From the NCBI RefSeq assembly GCF_901411515.1, contig NZ_CABDUX010000001.1, forward strand, positions 1,240,001 through 1,304,000: 64,000 bases of DNA, written 5' to 3'. Both the position numbers and the translations under genes were made by a program. Shown here piece by piece: positions 25,599 through 34,943 of this stretch. The notes beneath the pieces were generated by a model, which saw only the letters and a program-made list of their open reading frames with translations, had not been told where the DNA came from and made no database searches. Positions within the stretch are counted from its first letter, which is position 1, and every line of letters begins with the position of its first letter. Source of the DNA: Raoultibacter phocaeensis. Lineage in GTDB: Bacteria; Actinomycetota; Coriobacteriia; Coriobacteriales; Eggerthellaceae.

Positions 25599-28070
25599 CT
25601 ACCCGTATATGCCGCCGATGAGGTAGGCGATGCAGGTTTCAAACGTTTTCTGCGAGACCGACCAGATGCTTCCCGCGGCGAATACCGCTTTGGTTCCAGA
25701 CGCGTGGCTGTACAAAAACGAACCCGCATAGTGCGTGACGTTCTCGTTTGTAGGATGGACGAGCAGTATCGGCTTTTTGAGCGTGGAAACCGTAGAGGCA
25801 TCGATGCTCGAAGTTCCCGAAGCGATAACCACCGCATCGAGTGAAATGCCCTCGAGCACCGCTTGCTCCGCTATTAGAAACGCCGTCTCGAACCGATCTG
25901 CGCCCGCGCAGGTAACGTACCAATCCCGTTTTGCCGGCTGACTCGACAAGGCTGCCGGCTTGACGAGCGTTGCCGCCTCCTGGGCTACGCGCAGCGAGAT
26001 CGCGTTGTCGTCGCCGAGTACGATGAGCTCGTCGAATGCACCCGATCCGAGGATCGCCTTGACGGGGGTGGGCAAGGCAGTGCGGGTTGCAAGCAGAATG
26101 GGGTGGTGCGCAGAGGCGGAAAGCGACGACGCGGCGAGCGCATCGGGGAAGTTCTCTCCAGTTGCCAAGATGGCCGTCTTCTTCCCGCCTGGGTTTTTCC
26201 ACGTATGGTCCGAAGCGTATCCCGCACGTTCGTACCCTTCGGGATTGGTCCAGCTCATCCCGTGGGATTCGGCATACTCGTATACGAGGGCGGACGTGTG
26301 GTAACGATCGTCTCCCGCAAGGCGCTCGATCGTTTGGACACAGCCGAGCGCGCGGATTGCTGCTTCGACTCCGCTTGAAACCGAGGGCGTTCCGCCGACG
26401 ATGATTGCGGTTCGTATGCCGAGCGATACGAGGGCTTCCGATGTGGCCGTAGGAAGATAGTCGGGTGCGGTGGGAATGATCGGGACGTCCAGCAGTCCGG
26501 CAAGTCCCGAGGCGGAAAGCGCGTCGGGGAAGTGCCGATCGGCGCCGCTCACGATGATGGCCGTATCCACCGAGCCGAACCCGTATTGCGCGATCAGGCG
26601 TGCCGTATCGTAGCGATCCACGCCGTCGAAACGCAACGAGGTCAAGCCACTTACGGCGAAGAACGCATCGACTTTTCCCGAGCCCGAGATTACATCCCAT
26701 CCCGGCTCGCCGACATCGGCTGTCGAGCGGCGCAAGAGCTCTCGCGTCTCCTGCGCGCTAAGCTCGGGGTTCTCCGAAAGAATGAGCGCTGCGACGCCGG
26801 CAACGATGGGCGATGAAAGCGACGTTCCCTGGTAGTGGCCGAACTCGCCGTTCCACGGAACGAGTATATCGACGCCGGGTGCCGCGATTTCGACGCCTGC
26901 ACCGTAGTTGGAGAACGGTGCGAGCTGATCGTCTTGCGTAAGGGAAGACACCGAGATGACGTTTTGGTATTCAGCGGGATAGAACCCTGCGGAGGATGCA
27001 TTGTTGCCTGCTGCTGCAACGAACACCATCCCTTCCGCCGTCAGCCGATCGATCATCCTTTCATGCGAAGGGCTCCCAAGAAACGCGCCCGAGAACGACA
27101 TGTTCACCACCCGCACCCCAAGCGTTGCTCCCTCTGCGGCAAGGAAGTCGTATGCGGCGAGCTGGTTTGCGGTGGGGATGAGGCCTTTGCCGGTTTTCGG
27201 ATCCTTGTAGCCGGCTTTGATGCCGAGGATGGTCGCGCCGTCCGATATGCCGTGAACGAACTCGCCTCCGCTTGCGTATTCCCCGGAAATCACGGCTGAA
27301 ACAGCTGTTCCGTGACCGTGGTCGTCAGGACACGAGCCCACGCTCTTCGTGAGCGTATCGAAGCTGTGGGCGCCATCGATTACGCCGGAAGAAAACACCG
27401 GGTTTTCGACGTCGATACCGGTGTCGATTACGGCAACCGTGACGGAAGCGCGCGGTTCGAGTATCTCCCACGCTTCGGGCGCGTGCACGCCTGCAACCCA
27501 ATGCGCGTACGTGCTGCTTGCCGGCTCGAACGATGCGGCTGGCGAAATCGTTTCCGCTTCGTCGATGGTGATATAGCTGTTCATTTCCACTGAAAGTACG
27601 CGCGCATCGCTTTCGAGTAGGGACGCCGCTTCGGCAACGGATGTCTCGGAGGATAACCGTACCGTGATCGACAATCCGTCTTCGAGATTGCCCGTTATGC
27701 CGAGAAGCTCCGAATCGATCAAGGGGGCGATGATGCTCCTCACTTCGCCGTCGGCGATTCCGGGGATCGTCCATACCATAAGCTCTTGGGCGAAGTACCC
27801 GTCGCCATAGAACGGTACCGTATCGGCGCTGAGCATTCGTATGCCCGAATCGACGTATGCATCGACTGCCGTGCTTGCCGTATGGGCGTCGAGATCGACT
27901 TCGGGGAAGTACTCTTGATAATAGGCTGCATCGCGCAAGGGCGGGGTGCCCGAGGCGGTCGGAGGTTCTCCGTGCTCCTCGGCGCTCCACGCAACGGGGG
28001 GCAGCATGAGGGCCACCAGTGCAAACGTTAACAGAGAAGCGAGAAGCCTCGCAGAGTTGTTCCGTGCCAT
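25599..28070 (-). CDS. Secreted subtilisin-family protease with three CWB2 cell-wall-binding repeats
   Basis: The 823-residue protein has a signal peptide (about 1-30) and a pro-region (about 31-195). The S8 catalytic domain runs about 200-465 with Asp216 (AVIDTGID), His253 (HGHGTAVSAV), Asn356 (AAAGNNAS) and Ser417 (GTSLSSPIVAG). Three CWB2 repeats fill the rest, starting near RFDGVDRYDTARLIA, RLAGDDRYHTSALV and CAGADRFETAFLIA. CWB2 modules hold proteins to cell-wall anionic polymers, so this is a wall-bound surface protease. AAAGGAG precedes the ATG. It is convergent with the NapH-like gene with only 21 bp between. Confidence 0.93.
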   Translation of the reverse strand: MARNNSARLLASLLTFALVALMLPPVAWSAEEHGEPPTASGTPPLRDAAYYQEYFPEVDLDAHTASTAVDAYVDSGIRMLSADTVPFYGDGYFAQELMVWTIPGIADGEVRSIIAPLIDSELLGITGNLEDGLSITVRLSSETSVAEAASLLESDARVLSVEMNSYITIDEAETISPAASFEPASSTYAHWVAGVHAPEAWEILEPRASVTVAVIDTGIDVENPVFSSGVIDGAHSFDTLTKSVGSCPDDHGHGTAVSAVISGEYASGGEFVHGISDGATILGIKAGYKDPKTGKGLIPTANQLAAYDFLAAEGATLGVRVVNMSFSGAFLGSPSHERMIDRLTAEGMVFVAAAGNNASSAGFYPAEYQNVISVSSLTQDDQLAPFSNYGAGVEIAAPGVDILVPWNGEFGHYQGTSLSSPIVAGVAALILSENPELSAQETRELLRRSTADVGEPGWDVISGSGKVDAFFAVSGLTSLRFDGVDRYDTARLIAQYGFGSVDTAIIVSGADRHFPDALSASGLAGLLDVPIIPTAPDYLPTATSEALVSLGIRTAIIVGGTPSVSSGVEAAIRALGCVQTIERLAGDDRYHTSALVYEYAESHGMSWTNPEGYERAGYASDHTWKNPGGKKTAILATGENFPDALAASSLSASAHHPILLATRTALPTPVKAILGSGAFDELIVLGDDNAISLRVAQEAATLVKPAALSSQPAKRDWYVTCAGADRFETAFLIAEQAVLEGISLDAVVIASGTSSIDASTVSTLKKPILLVHPTNENVTHYAGSFLYSHASGTKAVFAAGSIWSVSQKTFETCIAYLIGGIYG

Positions 28071-28731
28071 ATGCTGCTCCTTTCAAACGTCGTATTCGGC
28101 TGCGTACGAGCGGACTCTGGTTTGTGAAAGAACTTATATTTTTTATATAAATCCTATTGACATACTAACATTCTTATGAATGACCTATGCTCGTAAATCA
28201 TAGGAAGATACTGGACAATTAAGTCCAAATGTCTTGAAACCATACCTCGCAAAGCGTAGATGGCTTGCGCAGCCAATAAACTCAGGCTAATGCCCGAATG
28301 CAGCGTACCTGTATGCAGCGCCGCTTTCTCTGCATTGCAGCAGCTTTCGAGCGCAGGTTTTGATGGATCGCCGCCACCTCGTGTGCGCGCGCGACTGAGG
28401 CGGCGTGTCGCGTGGGTGCGCGAAGCTCAACGTGTGTATGATTCTCTATTCAGAAATGATCGGGATTTGGTGGAGGCGGAGTGGGGTATGTGTGAGTCGC
28501 TATACTTCCTTAGTGCGCGCACGTACAATAAGCGCAGATCAGCAAGTGTACTCAGTTTGCATGACACGCACGTTTTTCCCGAACTTTGAAAATCAGTAGT
28601 TTTCAGGATAGGCGAATCGGAGCTTTCGGGGCACTATACGTCTCGTGCTCGACCACACGTCGGGCGAACCGCTTACAATATGGCAGCGCGAATGCGGCTG
28701 CGAGACGAAAGAGTGTTTGGAGGCACAGCAA
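28071..28731. other. Divergent gap between subtilase and tatA
   Basis: No coding region with a ribosome-binding site is seen. AT-rich DNA at about 28130-28200 likely holds the subtilase promoter on the minus strand and contains a small hairpin (CCTATG...CATAGG, 28187-28207). A TACAAT box at about 28674, about 60 bp before tatA, is a possible -10 element without a clear -35. Confidence 0.4.
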
Positions 28732-29016
28732 ATGAAAATTCTCGGCATGGGTGTTCCCGAGCTCCTTATTATCCTGGCAGTCGTGTTGCTCATCTTCGGG
28801 CCGAAGCACCTCCCTAAACTCGGTGCGGCAGTCGGTTCGACGGTGAAGAACCTTCGCGAAGGCCTCGGCGGCGACAAGAAGATAGAAGACGCTTCCGATG
28901 AAATCATCGAGATGGAAGAAGACGAGGAAATCGAAGAAGAGGCCCCCGTCAAGAAAACCGTCAAGACCACGACCGCCAAGAAAGTCGCAACGAAGAAAGC
29001 AGCAGTTGTCGACTAG
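28732..29016 (+). CDS. tatA: Twin-arginine translocase subunit TatA
   Basis: The 94-residue protein has the TatA/E layout: short periplasmic start, transmembrane helix PELLIILAVVLLIFGPKHLP with the conserved FGPKxLPxLG hinge, an amphipathic helix, and a charged tail. The tail switches from strongly acidic (EEDEEIEEEA) to Lys/Thr-rich (KKTVKTTTAKKVATKK). The ATG at 28732 follows GGAGG; the frame is open upstream but does not look like TatA. It stands alone, without tatC. At least four proteins of this window carry Tat signals, so the system is clearly in use. Confidence 0.93.
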   Translation: MKILGMGVPELLIILAVVLLIFGPKHLPKLGAAVGSTVKNLREGLGGDKKIEDASDEIIEMEEDEEIEEEAPVKKTVKTTTAKKVATKKAAVVD

Positions 29017-29069
29017 CTTTTGAAAACCCTCCTCATGGTTGGCCCCGCACCCTCGCGGGGTGATATCAG

Positions 29070-29131
29070 CCGATGCGCCCGCACTGCATCCCTTCCCTCC
29101 CTCAGTGCCGGCGCATCGGTTTCTTTTTTCT
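29070..29131 (+). terminator. Intrinsic terminator of tatA
   Basis: A long interrupted stem (CCGATGCGCC...GGCGCATCGG, with an inner GCACTG/CAGTGC) is followed by TTTCTTTTTT at 29120-29129. A smaller hairpin (CCCCGC...GCGGGG) lies just before, at 29043-29060. Confidence 0.9.
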
Positions 29132-29551
29132 ACTGATGCAATTGAATAACACCCTAACCTGCGTACGTAAGGGCTCATGCGCATACCAGACGAAATCCAA
29201 TTTTTAAAAATGGCAGTTTATAAAGATACGGCGTTCATAGCGTACTCCTAATCACTGCGTTTACGGATTGGGTTTTATCAAGACGACTCTCTTTCGCTAG
29301 AGAAGATAGTCTATTTCGACCCCTTGTCGGAATGCACCGTACGCGTTTCAGAAGAAGCTTCATGCCGTCTCGGTAGCCTCCACGTTCAGAACAGTGATCG
29401 TTCTGTTGCCGGGCGAATCTGCGCGGTGCAGGATCAGGGTGGCGGCGCGCTGCTGCGAGCAGCTCGCGCCCGACGCCGCGGGACTTTTCCGTTCTCAGCG
29501 AGAGAATGCTGCGCGTCAAGCGGAAGGTTTCACAGCGGAAAAGCCGCTCAA

Positions 29552-29736
29552 AAGCCCAAAAATCGCCGTCGTGAAGCGTTCGGCGGGCTTAAAAGCACCA
29601 ACGAGGTGCGCAAGCGGAAGGCCATCGCATGCACCGAGAAACCGACGAACCGGTGAGCAGGGGTTATCGTTTCCGAGAAATTTGCCTGTATCGGTAATTC
29701 GTTACAGGGCACTTCACAGCGGCAATTATTGGGCTT
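29552..29736. repeat. MITE-like inverted-end repeat, copy B
   Basis: The element is 185 bp with imperfect inverted ends at 29552-29576 and 29712-29736. It matches copy A at 5321-5506 in the same orientation, including the central GCATGCACCGAGA and GAGCAGGGGTTATCG. Similarity weakens outside, although GCGGAAAAGCCGCTC on the left and CACCGCTTCTG on the right also recur. The remainder of the 29132-29982 gap shows no coding region. Confidence 0.7.
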
Positions 29737-29982
29737 TTGGGGGCTCCCGCCTCGGACAGGGACCTCCTCCTGTGTTCGGCCGCGCGCGCCGTCATACGGC
29801 TTTTCCGCCGTGGGGACTCGCTTTTGTGAAGGGCTCCGCAGGCCGCATGGGTTCGCACCGCTTCTGCATGCTTCGAAACGCTGTCAAAACGCAAACGCCT
29901 CTTTCACGGATAAGGCTAAGCGGCTCGCTCTTCTTTACAATCGGGAAAACGAAAGGTGCCCGGCGCAAAAGGAGATGAGCGT

Positions 29983-31293
29983 ATGGAATCGCTGTGGACT
30001 GAGAGCGTACAGGATCGTACGATAGCGTATCCGCGTTTAGAGGGCGATACGAGAGTGCAGGTCCTCATCGTTGGCGGCGGGCTGGCAGGTATTCTCTGCG
30101 CGCGTTTGCTCACCGATGCGGGACTCGAATGCCTCGTGGTCGAACAGGGTCGTATCGGAAGAGGAGCCACAGGGCTCACGACGGCGAAGGTGACGCTGCA
30201 ACACGGTCTCGAATACGCCGATATGATCGAGCGCATCGGACTCGAACGGACCCGATTGTACCAGTATGCGCAGCAAGACGCTCTTTTGCAGATGCAAGCG
30301 ATGGCCGATGCCGTTTCGTGCGATCACGAATACCGAAGCGCATATGTATACAGCACGCAGGGTCGTGCGGTGCTCGAACGCGAGGCGGCCGCGTACGAGG
30401 CGCTCGATATGCCCTACCACCTGCTCGACGACGCTCCGCTACCCTTCGAGCACGCATGCGCTCTCGGTGTTCCCGAGCAGAGCCAGTTCAACCCGCTCAA
30501 GTTTCTGTGGGGCCTCACACCCGGTCTCGCCGTATGCGAGCACACGAAGGTCATCGGTGTAGACGGCAACCGCGCGTTCACGGACGACGGTGCGACGATC
30601 ACCGCCGATCATATCGTTTTAGCAACTCGCTATCCGCTCGTGAACATCCCCGGATGGTACTTCATCAAGCTCAACCAATACCGATCCTACATCCTCGCGC
30701 TCAAGCAGGCGTTTCCGATTGACGGCATGTTCATCGGTGCCCAAAGCGGGAGCTTCTCTTTCCGCACGTACAAAGACTACCTGCTCGTAGGCGGGGGCGG
30801 ACATAAAACGGGCGAAGCGGGCGGCCAGTACCGAAAGCTCCGCGAATTCGTGCAAGCTGTGTGCCCTCGGGCCACCGAAGAAGGCGCGTGGGCAACGCAG
30901 GATTGCATGAGCCTCGACGGAGCGCCCTACGCCGGCATTCATCGAAACAGCGCGCCGGAGCTTTTGGTAGCGAGCGGGTTCAGCAAATGGGGGATGACGA
31001 GCGCCATGCTCGCGGCGATTGTGCTGCGCGACCTGCTCGTTGACGGGCAAAGCCCCTATGACGAGGTCGTCTCCCCGCGGCGCAAGAAGCCGCTCGGCGA
31101 GGTGGCGCGCAGGGGTCTGGCCTCGGCGAAAGGCATGCTGCGCCCGACTACGAAGCGGTGCTCCCATATGGGATGCGGCCTTACGCACAACGATGCGGAA
31201 GGCTCATGGGATTGCTCGTGTCACGGGTCGCGGTTCGACGATAACGGAACCGTGCTCGACAACCCCGCGCTCAAAGACATATCAGTGAGCTAA
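29983..31293 (+). CDS. FAD-dependent oxidoreductase with C-terminal Rieske domain
   Basis: The 436-residue protein has a Rossmann FAD motif at about 23-50 (VLIVGGGLAGILCARLLTDA) and a DAO/glycine-oxidase-type body. A C-terminal Rieske [2Fe-2S] domain holds the ligands Cys-x-His (CSHMGC) and CSCH (WDCSCHGSRFD). The same domain order occurs in proteins labelled FAD-dependent oxidoreductase/Rieske in many bacteria. The ATG at 29983 follows AAGGAGATG. It has no signal peptide, so it is cytoplasmic. The substrate may be an amine or other small compound; the Rieske centre would pass electrons on. It is monocistronic. Confidence 0.88.
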   Translation: MESLWTESVQDRTIAYPRLEGDTRVQVLIVGGGLAGILCARLLTDAGLECLVVEQGRIGRGATGLTTAKVTLQHGLEYADMIERIGLERTRLYQYAQQDALLQMQAMADAVSCDHEYRSAYVYSTQGRAVLEREAAAYEALDMPYHLLDDAPLPFEHACALGVPEQSQFNPLKFLWGLTPGLAVCEHTKVIGVDGNRAFTDDGATITADHIVLATRYPLVNIPGWYFIKLNQYRSYILALKQAFPIDGMFIGAQSGSFSFRTYKDYLLVGGGGHKTGEAGGQYRKLREFVQAVCPRATEEGAWATQDCMSLDGAPYAGIHRNSAPELLVASGFSKWGMTSAMLAAIVLRDLLVDGQSPYDEVVSPRRKKPLGEVARRGLASAKGMLRPTTKRCSHMGCGLTHNDAEGSWDCSCHGSRFDDNGTVLDNPALKDISVS

Positions 31294-31315
31294 GGAGCTT
31301 GTTTCTGCAGGCAGC

Positions 31316-31424
31316 GGCGGCGGCAACGGAGTGCAGCGACAACGGCTTCCAGACATCGGTGGGCTAGGTCGCGTTTGCGCTTTAAGGCGGCGGCAACGGA
31401 GTGTAACGACAACGGCTCCCAGAC
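31316..31424. repeat. Two 39-bp direct repeats 70 bp apart
   Basis: The segment 31316-31354 recurs at 31386-31424 with three mismatches. It begins GGCGGCGGCAACGGAGTG and lies between convergent genes, just before the shared terminator. Confidence 0.8.
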
Positions 31425-31513
31425 GAACCGATGCCAGCGTTCGGGGCCTCGCTCGGTGCAATGGCTCTTCGCGAAGGCGCGTGCCCCTGTGCTCCTCGGC
31501 GGCGCGCAACGGA

Positions 31514-31544
31514 AAAAGCCGCCGCAAGCGTTGCGACGGCTTTT
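31514..31544. terminator. Bidirectional terminator between convergent oxidoreductase genes
   Basis: AAAAGCCG and CGGCTTTT form the outer stem and CGCAA/TTGCG the inner stem. A-runs and T-runs on opposite flanks suit termination in both directions. Confidence 0.85.
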
Positions 31545-31570
31545 CGCACTGCGTGTTCGGCTTTCGTTGC

Positions 31571-33181
31571 CTAGCCCCTCACGGTCTTCGCTGCTTCTTC
31601 GCCCGCGATAAGCCCCGAGCCGACCGCGAAGCCGTTCGCCGATCCAGCGGCGTAGTACGGGGAGGTGAACAGATCCGCATCGGCACCCGCAACGTAGAGC
31701 CCTTGAACAACCTTGTTGTCGGCATCGACCGCCTGGCAGCGGGCGTTGCACTTGATGCCGCCAAGCGAAAGCCATCCTGCGGGCATCGATTCGACGATGT
31801 AGAAGGGCCCTTCCTCGATGGGAGTGAGGTACTTCGCGTCCTTGAAGAACAGTTCGTCTGCTCCCGTGGCGCAGTATTCGTTGTACTGCGCAACCGTCTG
31901 CTCGAGGTTCGAAAGCCCGAAGTGCTCGCCGAGTTCGGCCAAGGTATCGGCCTTGAACGCCCATCCCTCGTCGACGGCCTTGTCGAACTGTTCTCGGATG
32001 TCGGTTGCCACGACGTCGGCGAACATGCCTTTCATGCGCTCGTCGCCTAAGAAGGTCGGCAACGGTTCGGTCTCCCAGCGCTTCATGAACGCCTCGTCGC
32101 AGACGGCGTAGTAGTACGATTCGCGCACGAGCGGCTCGCAGCAGAACATCGTCTTCTCGCACATGACGCCCTCGTTGACGAAGCGGTCGCCTTCGCCGTC
32201 GAGCAGGATGCCGCCGAACACGGGCAGGCGCATGGCTTCGTTGGTGCCCGATGTGGGACGGAAGGAGTAGGTGGGGGAAGCCTTCGTGTTCGCTCCGCCG
32301 TACTCGTTCATCGAGATGCTGAAGCATTTGCCGATCTGCGCGCCTGCATCCATGGCCATGGTGATGCCGGCCCCAGTATTGAGGATGTTTCCCATATTGA
32401 CGATTTTCGCACCGGCGAAATGCTTTGCGGTCTCCTCTTCGCTGCCGAGGAAGCCGCCGGTTGCGAGAACGACGGCTTTCGCTTTGATGTCGATGACGTC
32501 TTTACCCGAAATGCACTGCAGGCCGGTGACGGTTCCGTTCTCGACGATGAGGCTTTCTGCCGCGGTGTTGAACAGGCATTCTACGCCTGCGTCGTCGACG
32601 ATTTTCGTGAAGTACGCGGCGCGCTCTTCGCCGGCAACGCCGTAGACGCATCCGCCGCGCACCATCATCGGGTCGGCCGAGGTGCTGTTCGTGAAATCGA
32701 CGTTGAACGGCATGCCGGCATCGACGAACACGTCGACGGCTTTGCCCGACGCTTCGATGATTGCGCGAAGCGCCTTATTATTGGATTGGTAGTTCGTTCC
32801 CGTGTTTACGTACGCCATGAACTCTTCGATGGTCAGCGGCTCGGGACTCGGCTCCTGTAGCTTCGAGCCAACGGCGAACGCTGCCGAGGTGCGCGTATTG
32901 GTGGTGCCGTCCATCGATGCAGCGGCATCGACGGCGATGACCGTGCACCCGTTGCTCGCGGCGCCGTATGCGGCGAGCAGGCCTGCCGCACCGAGTCCGG
33001 CAACCACCACGTCGGCTTCTTTGGTTTGGGTTGCCTCCTTCAGCGCGGGTTCTTCGGCTTTCGCCTCCGTCGTCGGGGCTTCGGCGCCGGGGCTGCATGC
33101 GGCAAGCACTCCTGCGCCCATGATCCCCGCTGCGGCCACGCTTGAGCCGAGGAGGAAATTCCTCCGTGTCAATTCTTTCAT
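31571..33181 (-). CDS. Tat-exported FAD-dependent reductase (fumarate-reductase-like), no cytochrome partner
   Basis: The 536-residue protein has a Tat signal (TRRNFLLGSS) with lipobox-like LAAC. An FAD motif follows at about 58-85 (VVVAGLGAAGLLAAYGAASN), then an FAD_binding_2 body with ILLDGEGDRFVNEG and GGIKCNARCQ. The fumarate-type HGxNR segment is replaced by DLFTSPYYAAGSANG, again arguing against fumarate as substrate. Unlike the 3245 reductase, no multiheme cytochrome is adjacent, so electrons must come from another carrier, possibly NapGH-like proteins. It is divergent from a membrane LuxR gene, with a perfect dyad in the gap. Confidence 0.88.
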   Translation of the reverse strand: MKELTRRNFLLGSSVAAAGIMGAGVLAACSPGAEAPTTEAKAEEPALKEATQTKEADVVVAGLGAAGLLAAYGAASNGCTVIAVDAAASMDGTTNTRTSAAFAVGSKLQEPSPEPLTIEEFMAYVNTGTNYQSNNKALRAIIEASGKAVDVFVDAGMPFNVDFTNSTSADPMMVRGGCVYGVAGEERAAYFTKIVDDAGVECLFNTAAESLIVENGTVTGLQCISGKDVIDIKAKAVVLATGGFLGSEEETAKHFAGAKIVNMGNILNTGAGITMAMDAGAQIGKCFSISMNEYGGANTKASPTYSFRPTSGTNEAMRLPVFGGILLDGEGDRFVNEGVMCEKTMFCCEPLVRESYYYAVCDEAFMKRWETEPLPTFLGDERMKGMFADVVATDIREQFDKAVDEGWAFKADTLAELGEHFGLSNLEQTVAQYNEYCATGADELFFKDAKYLTPIEEGPFYIVESMPAGWLSLGGIKCNARCQAVDADNKVVQGLYVAGADADLFTSPYYAAGSANGFAVGSGLIAGEEAAKTVRG

Positions 33182-33260
33182 GATTTTCTCCCTTCCTGGA
33201 AAACCTGTTCACGGATAAGGTCCGTGTGCTTACGAAGCTACGCTGCGCAAGGTTTGAGCG

Positions 33261-33281
33261 AATCAGACGTAAAATCTGATT
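33261..33281. promoter_or_regulatory. Perfect dyad in divergent gap, operator candidate
   Basis: AATCAGA-CGTAAAA-TCTGATT is a perfect 7-7-7 inverted repeat, 80 bp from the reductase start (33181) and 79 bp from the LuxR start (33360). Its central position suits control of both genes by the LuxR product. Confidence 0.5.
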
Positions 33282-33359
33282 TGTCTCGTGACATCATCGT
33301 TACAATCGTATTCTCGGGTGATCGAGGCAGATATGCTGTCGGAGACGGAAGGAGACCCG

Positions 33360-34838
33360 GTGGCCGAGGGAGGGAACAGCGAGACGAGCGGCAGCGCACG
33401 ATGGCTCGTTGCGGCAACGATCGGTTTGGCGCTTTGCATTGCCAGTACCGAGTACGAACGGTATACGGCGCTGTGGGTGTTCGAGACGCGCAGCCCAGCA
33501 GAGCTTGCATCCATCGTCGTCTTCATTGCCGCGGTGCTTGCGGTTTTGATCAATCGAACGCTTGCAACGCCGAGGCGCTTCTACCGCAGCAAGCCGTTGC
33601 TCGTTGCTCTTGCCGCAGTTCAAACGGCGGGACTCGCGGGGCGCTGCGCCCAAGCTTTAGGCGTGCAGCTTTCCGAGCCGCTCGGTATTGCCGTGTCGGT
33701 TGCCATGCACTGCGCAAGCATTCTGTTCGTCCTGTATGCAGAGTTCTTTCTCGACGTGGGCGTTCGCAAAGCGGTGAGCGCATTCGCATTCGGCATCGCC
33801 GGGGCGGGAATCATGCAGATAGCGGTGCTCGCATTCGATTTTTCGGTTGCGGTGGGTATCTTGTTTTTCTTCGCTCCCGTATCGGTGGGGTTGCTCATGT
33901 GGTCCGATAGCCGCTACCTCGACAGCGCGCGCGAGGCCGAGCGGGAGGACATTGCAGCCGAAGTGCGCGACAGCGAGGGGTTCGCGCGCGATTATCCGTT
34001 CTGGGAGTACTGCATCAGCATCGCGCTGCTCGAAGTGCTGCTTATTGCGCTTCACAGCACGGTGATCATGACGCAGGACAGCGGGGGAGCATCGTTTACC
34101 ATCCAGGTGACATCGGGTATCGGCACGGTTATTGCCGGAGCGGTGTTTTACGCGCTGCTTCGCTACCTGCAAGAGACGGAGTTTCTCGAACTGCTGCGCA
34201 TTCTCGCGCTGCCGCTTGTGCTTGTGGCGCTCTACATTTCGGCGCAGTTCGGGGCGGCGGGCGTTCCTTTGTACCTCGTGCCGCTTGCCGTGGCGTATTC
34301 GATTCTGCTCCTGTTCGTGTGGACCGTCCCGAGGAATTACCGCAAGGGCAACGCGCCGTTCGTGTTCACCTGCATTGCGTACTTCTCGTACCGCGCGGGA
34401 TGGGCGCTCGGCGTATACGGGATCATGATTCTTCCCGAGCGCTGCGGCGGGTTGCTCGAGACGGGCATCATCCTTGCCGCCTTCACCGTTTTGCTGATAT
34501 CGAGCGCCGTGAGGCTTCTCCAGTACCGACGCAACAGCGCCCGTCGGCTCGACAAGGCGAAGGAAGCATCGGAGCTTCAAGCGAACACCGACATCGCGTT
34601 TTCCGAAGCTTGCTCGCGCGTGGCGAAACGCTACCAGCTCACGCCGCGCGAGGGCGAGGTGCTCGTGCTTTTGGCGCGGGGACGCAACGCGCGCCATATC
34701 GCCGAAGCGCTCGTAATTTCCGATGGGACGGCGCGCACCCACATCATGCATATCTATCAGAAGATGGAGATAAGCTCGCAGCAGGTTCTCATGGATATCG
34801 TCGATGAGGAACTCATGCGTGTGATGGAAGAGCGCTGA
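33360..34838 (+). CDS. Membrane-spanning LuxR-family regulator
   Basis: The ~492-residue protein has about twelve hydrophobic spans and then a LuxR helix-turn-helix at about 430-485 (LTPREGEVLVLLARGRNARH, then SDGTARTHIMHIYQKMEI). The GTG at 33360 is preferred because GGAAGGAG lies five bases upstream; an ATG at 33333 and a GTG at 33288 are alternatives with weaker sites. It is divergent from the flavin reductase at 31571-33181 and is its likely regulator. A second gene of the same type follows after 105 bp. Confidence 0.85.
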   Translation: MAEGGNSETSGSARWLVAATIGLALCIASTEYERYTALWVFETRSPAELASIVVFIAAVLAVLINRTLATPRRFYRSKPLLVALAAVQTAGLAGRCAQALGVQLSEPLGIAVSVAMHCASILFVLYAEFFLDVGVRKAVSAFAFGIAGAGIMQIAVLAFDFSVAVGILFFFAPVSVGLLMWSDSRYLDSAREAEREDIAAEVRDSEGFARDYPFWEYCISIALLEVLLIALHSTVIMTQDSGGASFTIQVTSGIGTVIAGAVFYALLRYLQETEFLELLRILALPLVLVALYISAQFGAAGVPLYLVPLAVAYSILLLFVWTVPRNYRKGNAPFVFTCIAYFSYRAGWALGVYGIMILPERCGGLLETGIILAAFTVLLISSAVRLLQYRRNSARRLDKAKEASELQANTDIAFSEACSRVAKRYQLTPREGEVLVLLARGRNARHIAEALVISDGTARTHIMHIYQKMEISSQQVLMDIVDEELMRVMEER

Positions 34839-34943
34839 TCGCCAATCGTGGAGCCGTTGTCGGTTTGCCGTCGATGAGCCTGATGGGGCGCATCTCCTGC
34901 TATCATTGATGCGACGGAAACTTAAGGCGGCAGGAGGAATGCG

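Noticed and set aside
28260-28599. Short open frames upstream of tatA
   Set aside because: No ribosome-binding site, no domain and no consistent codon bias.
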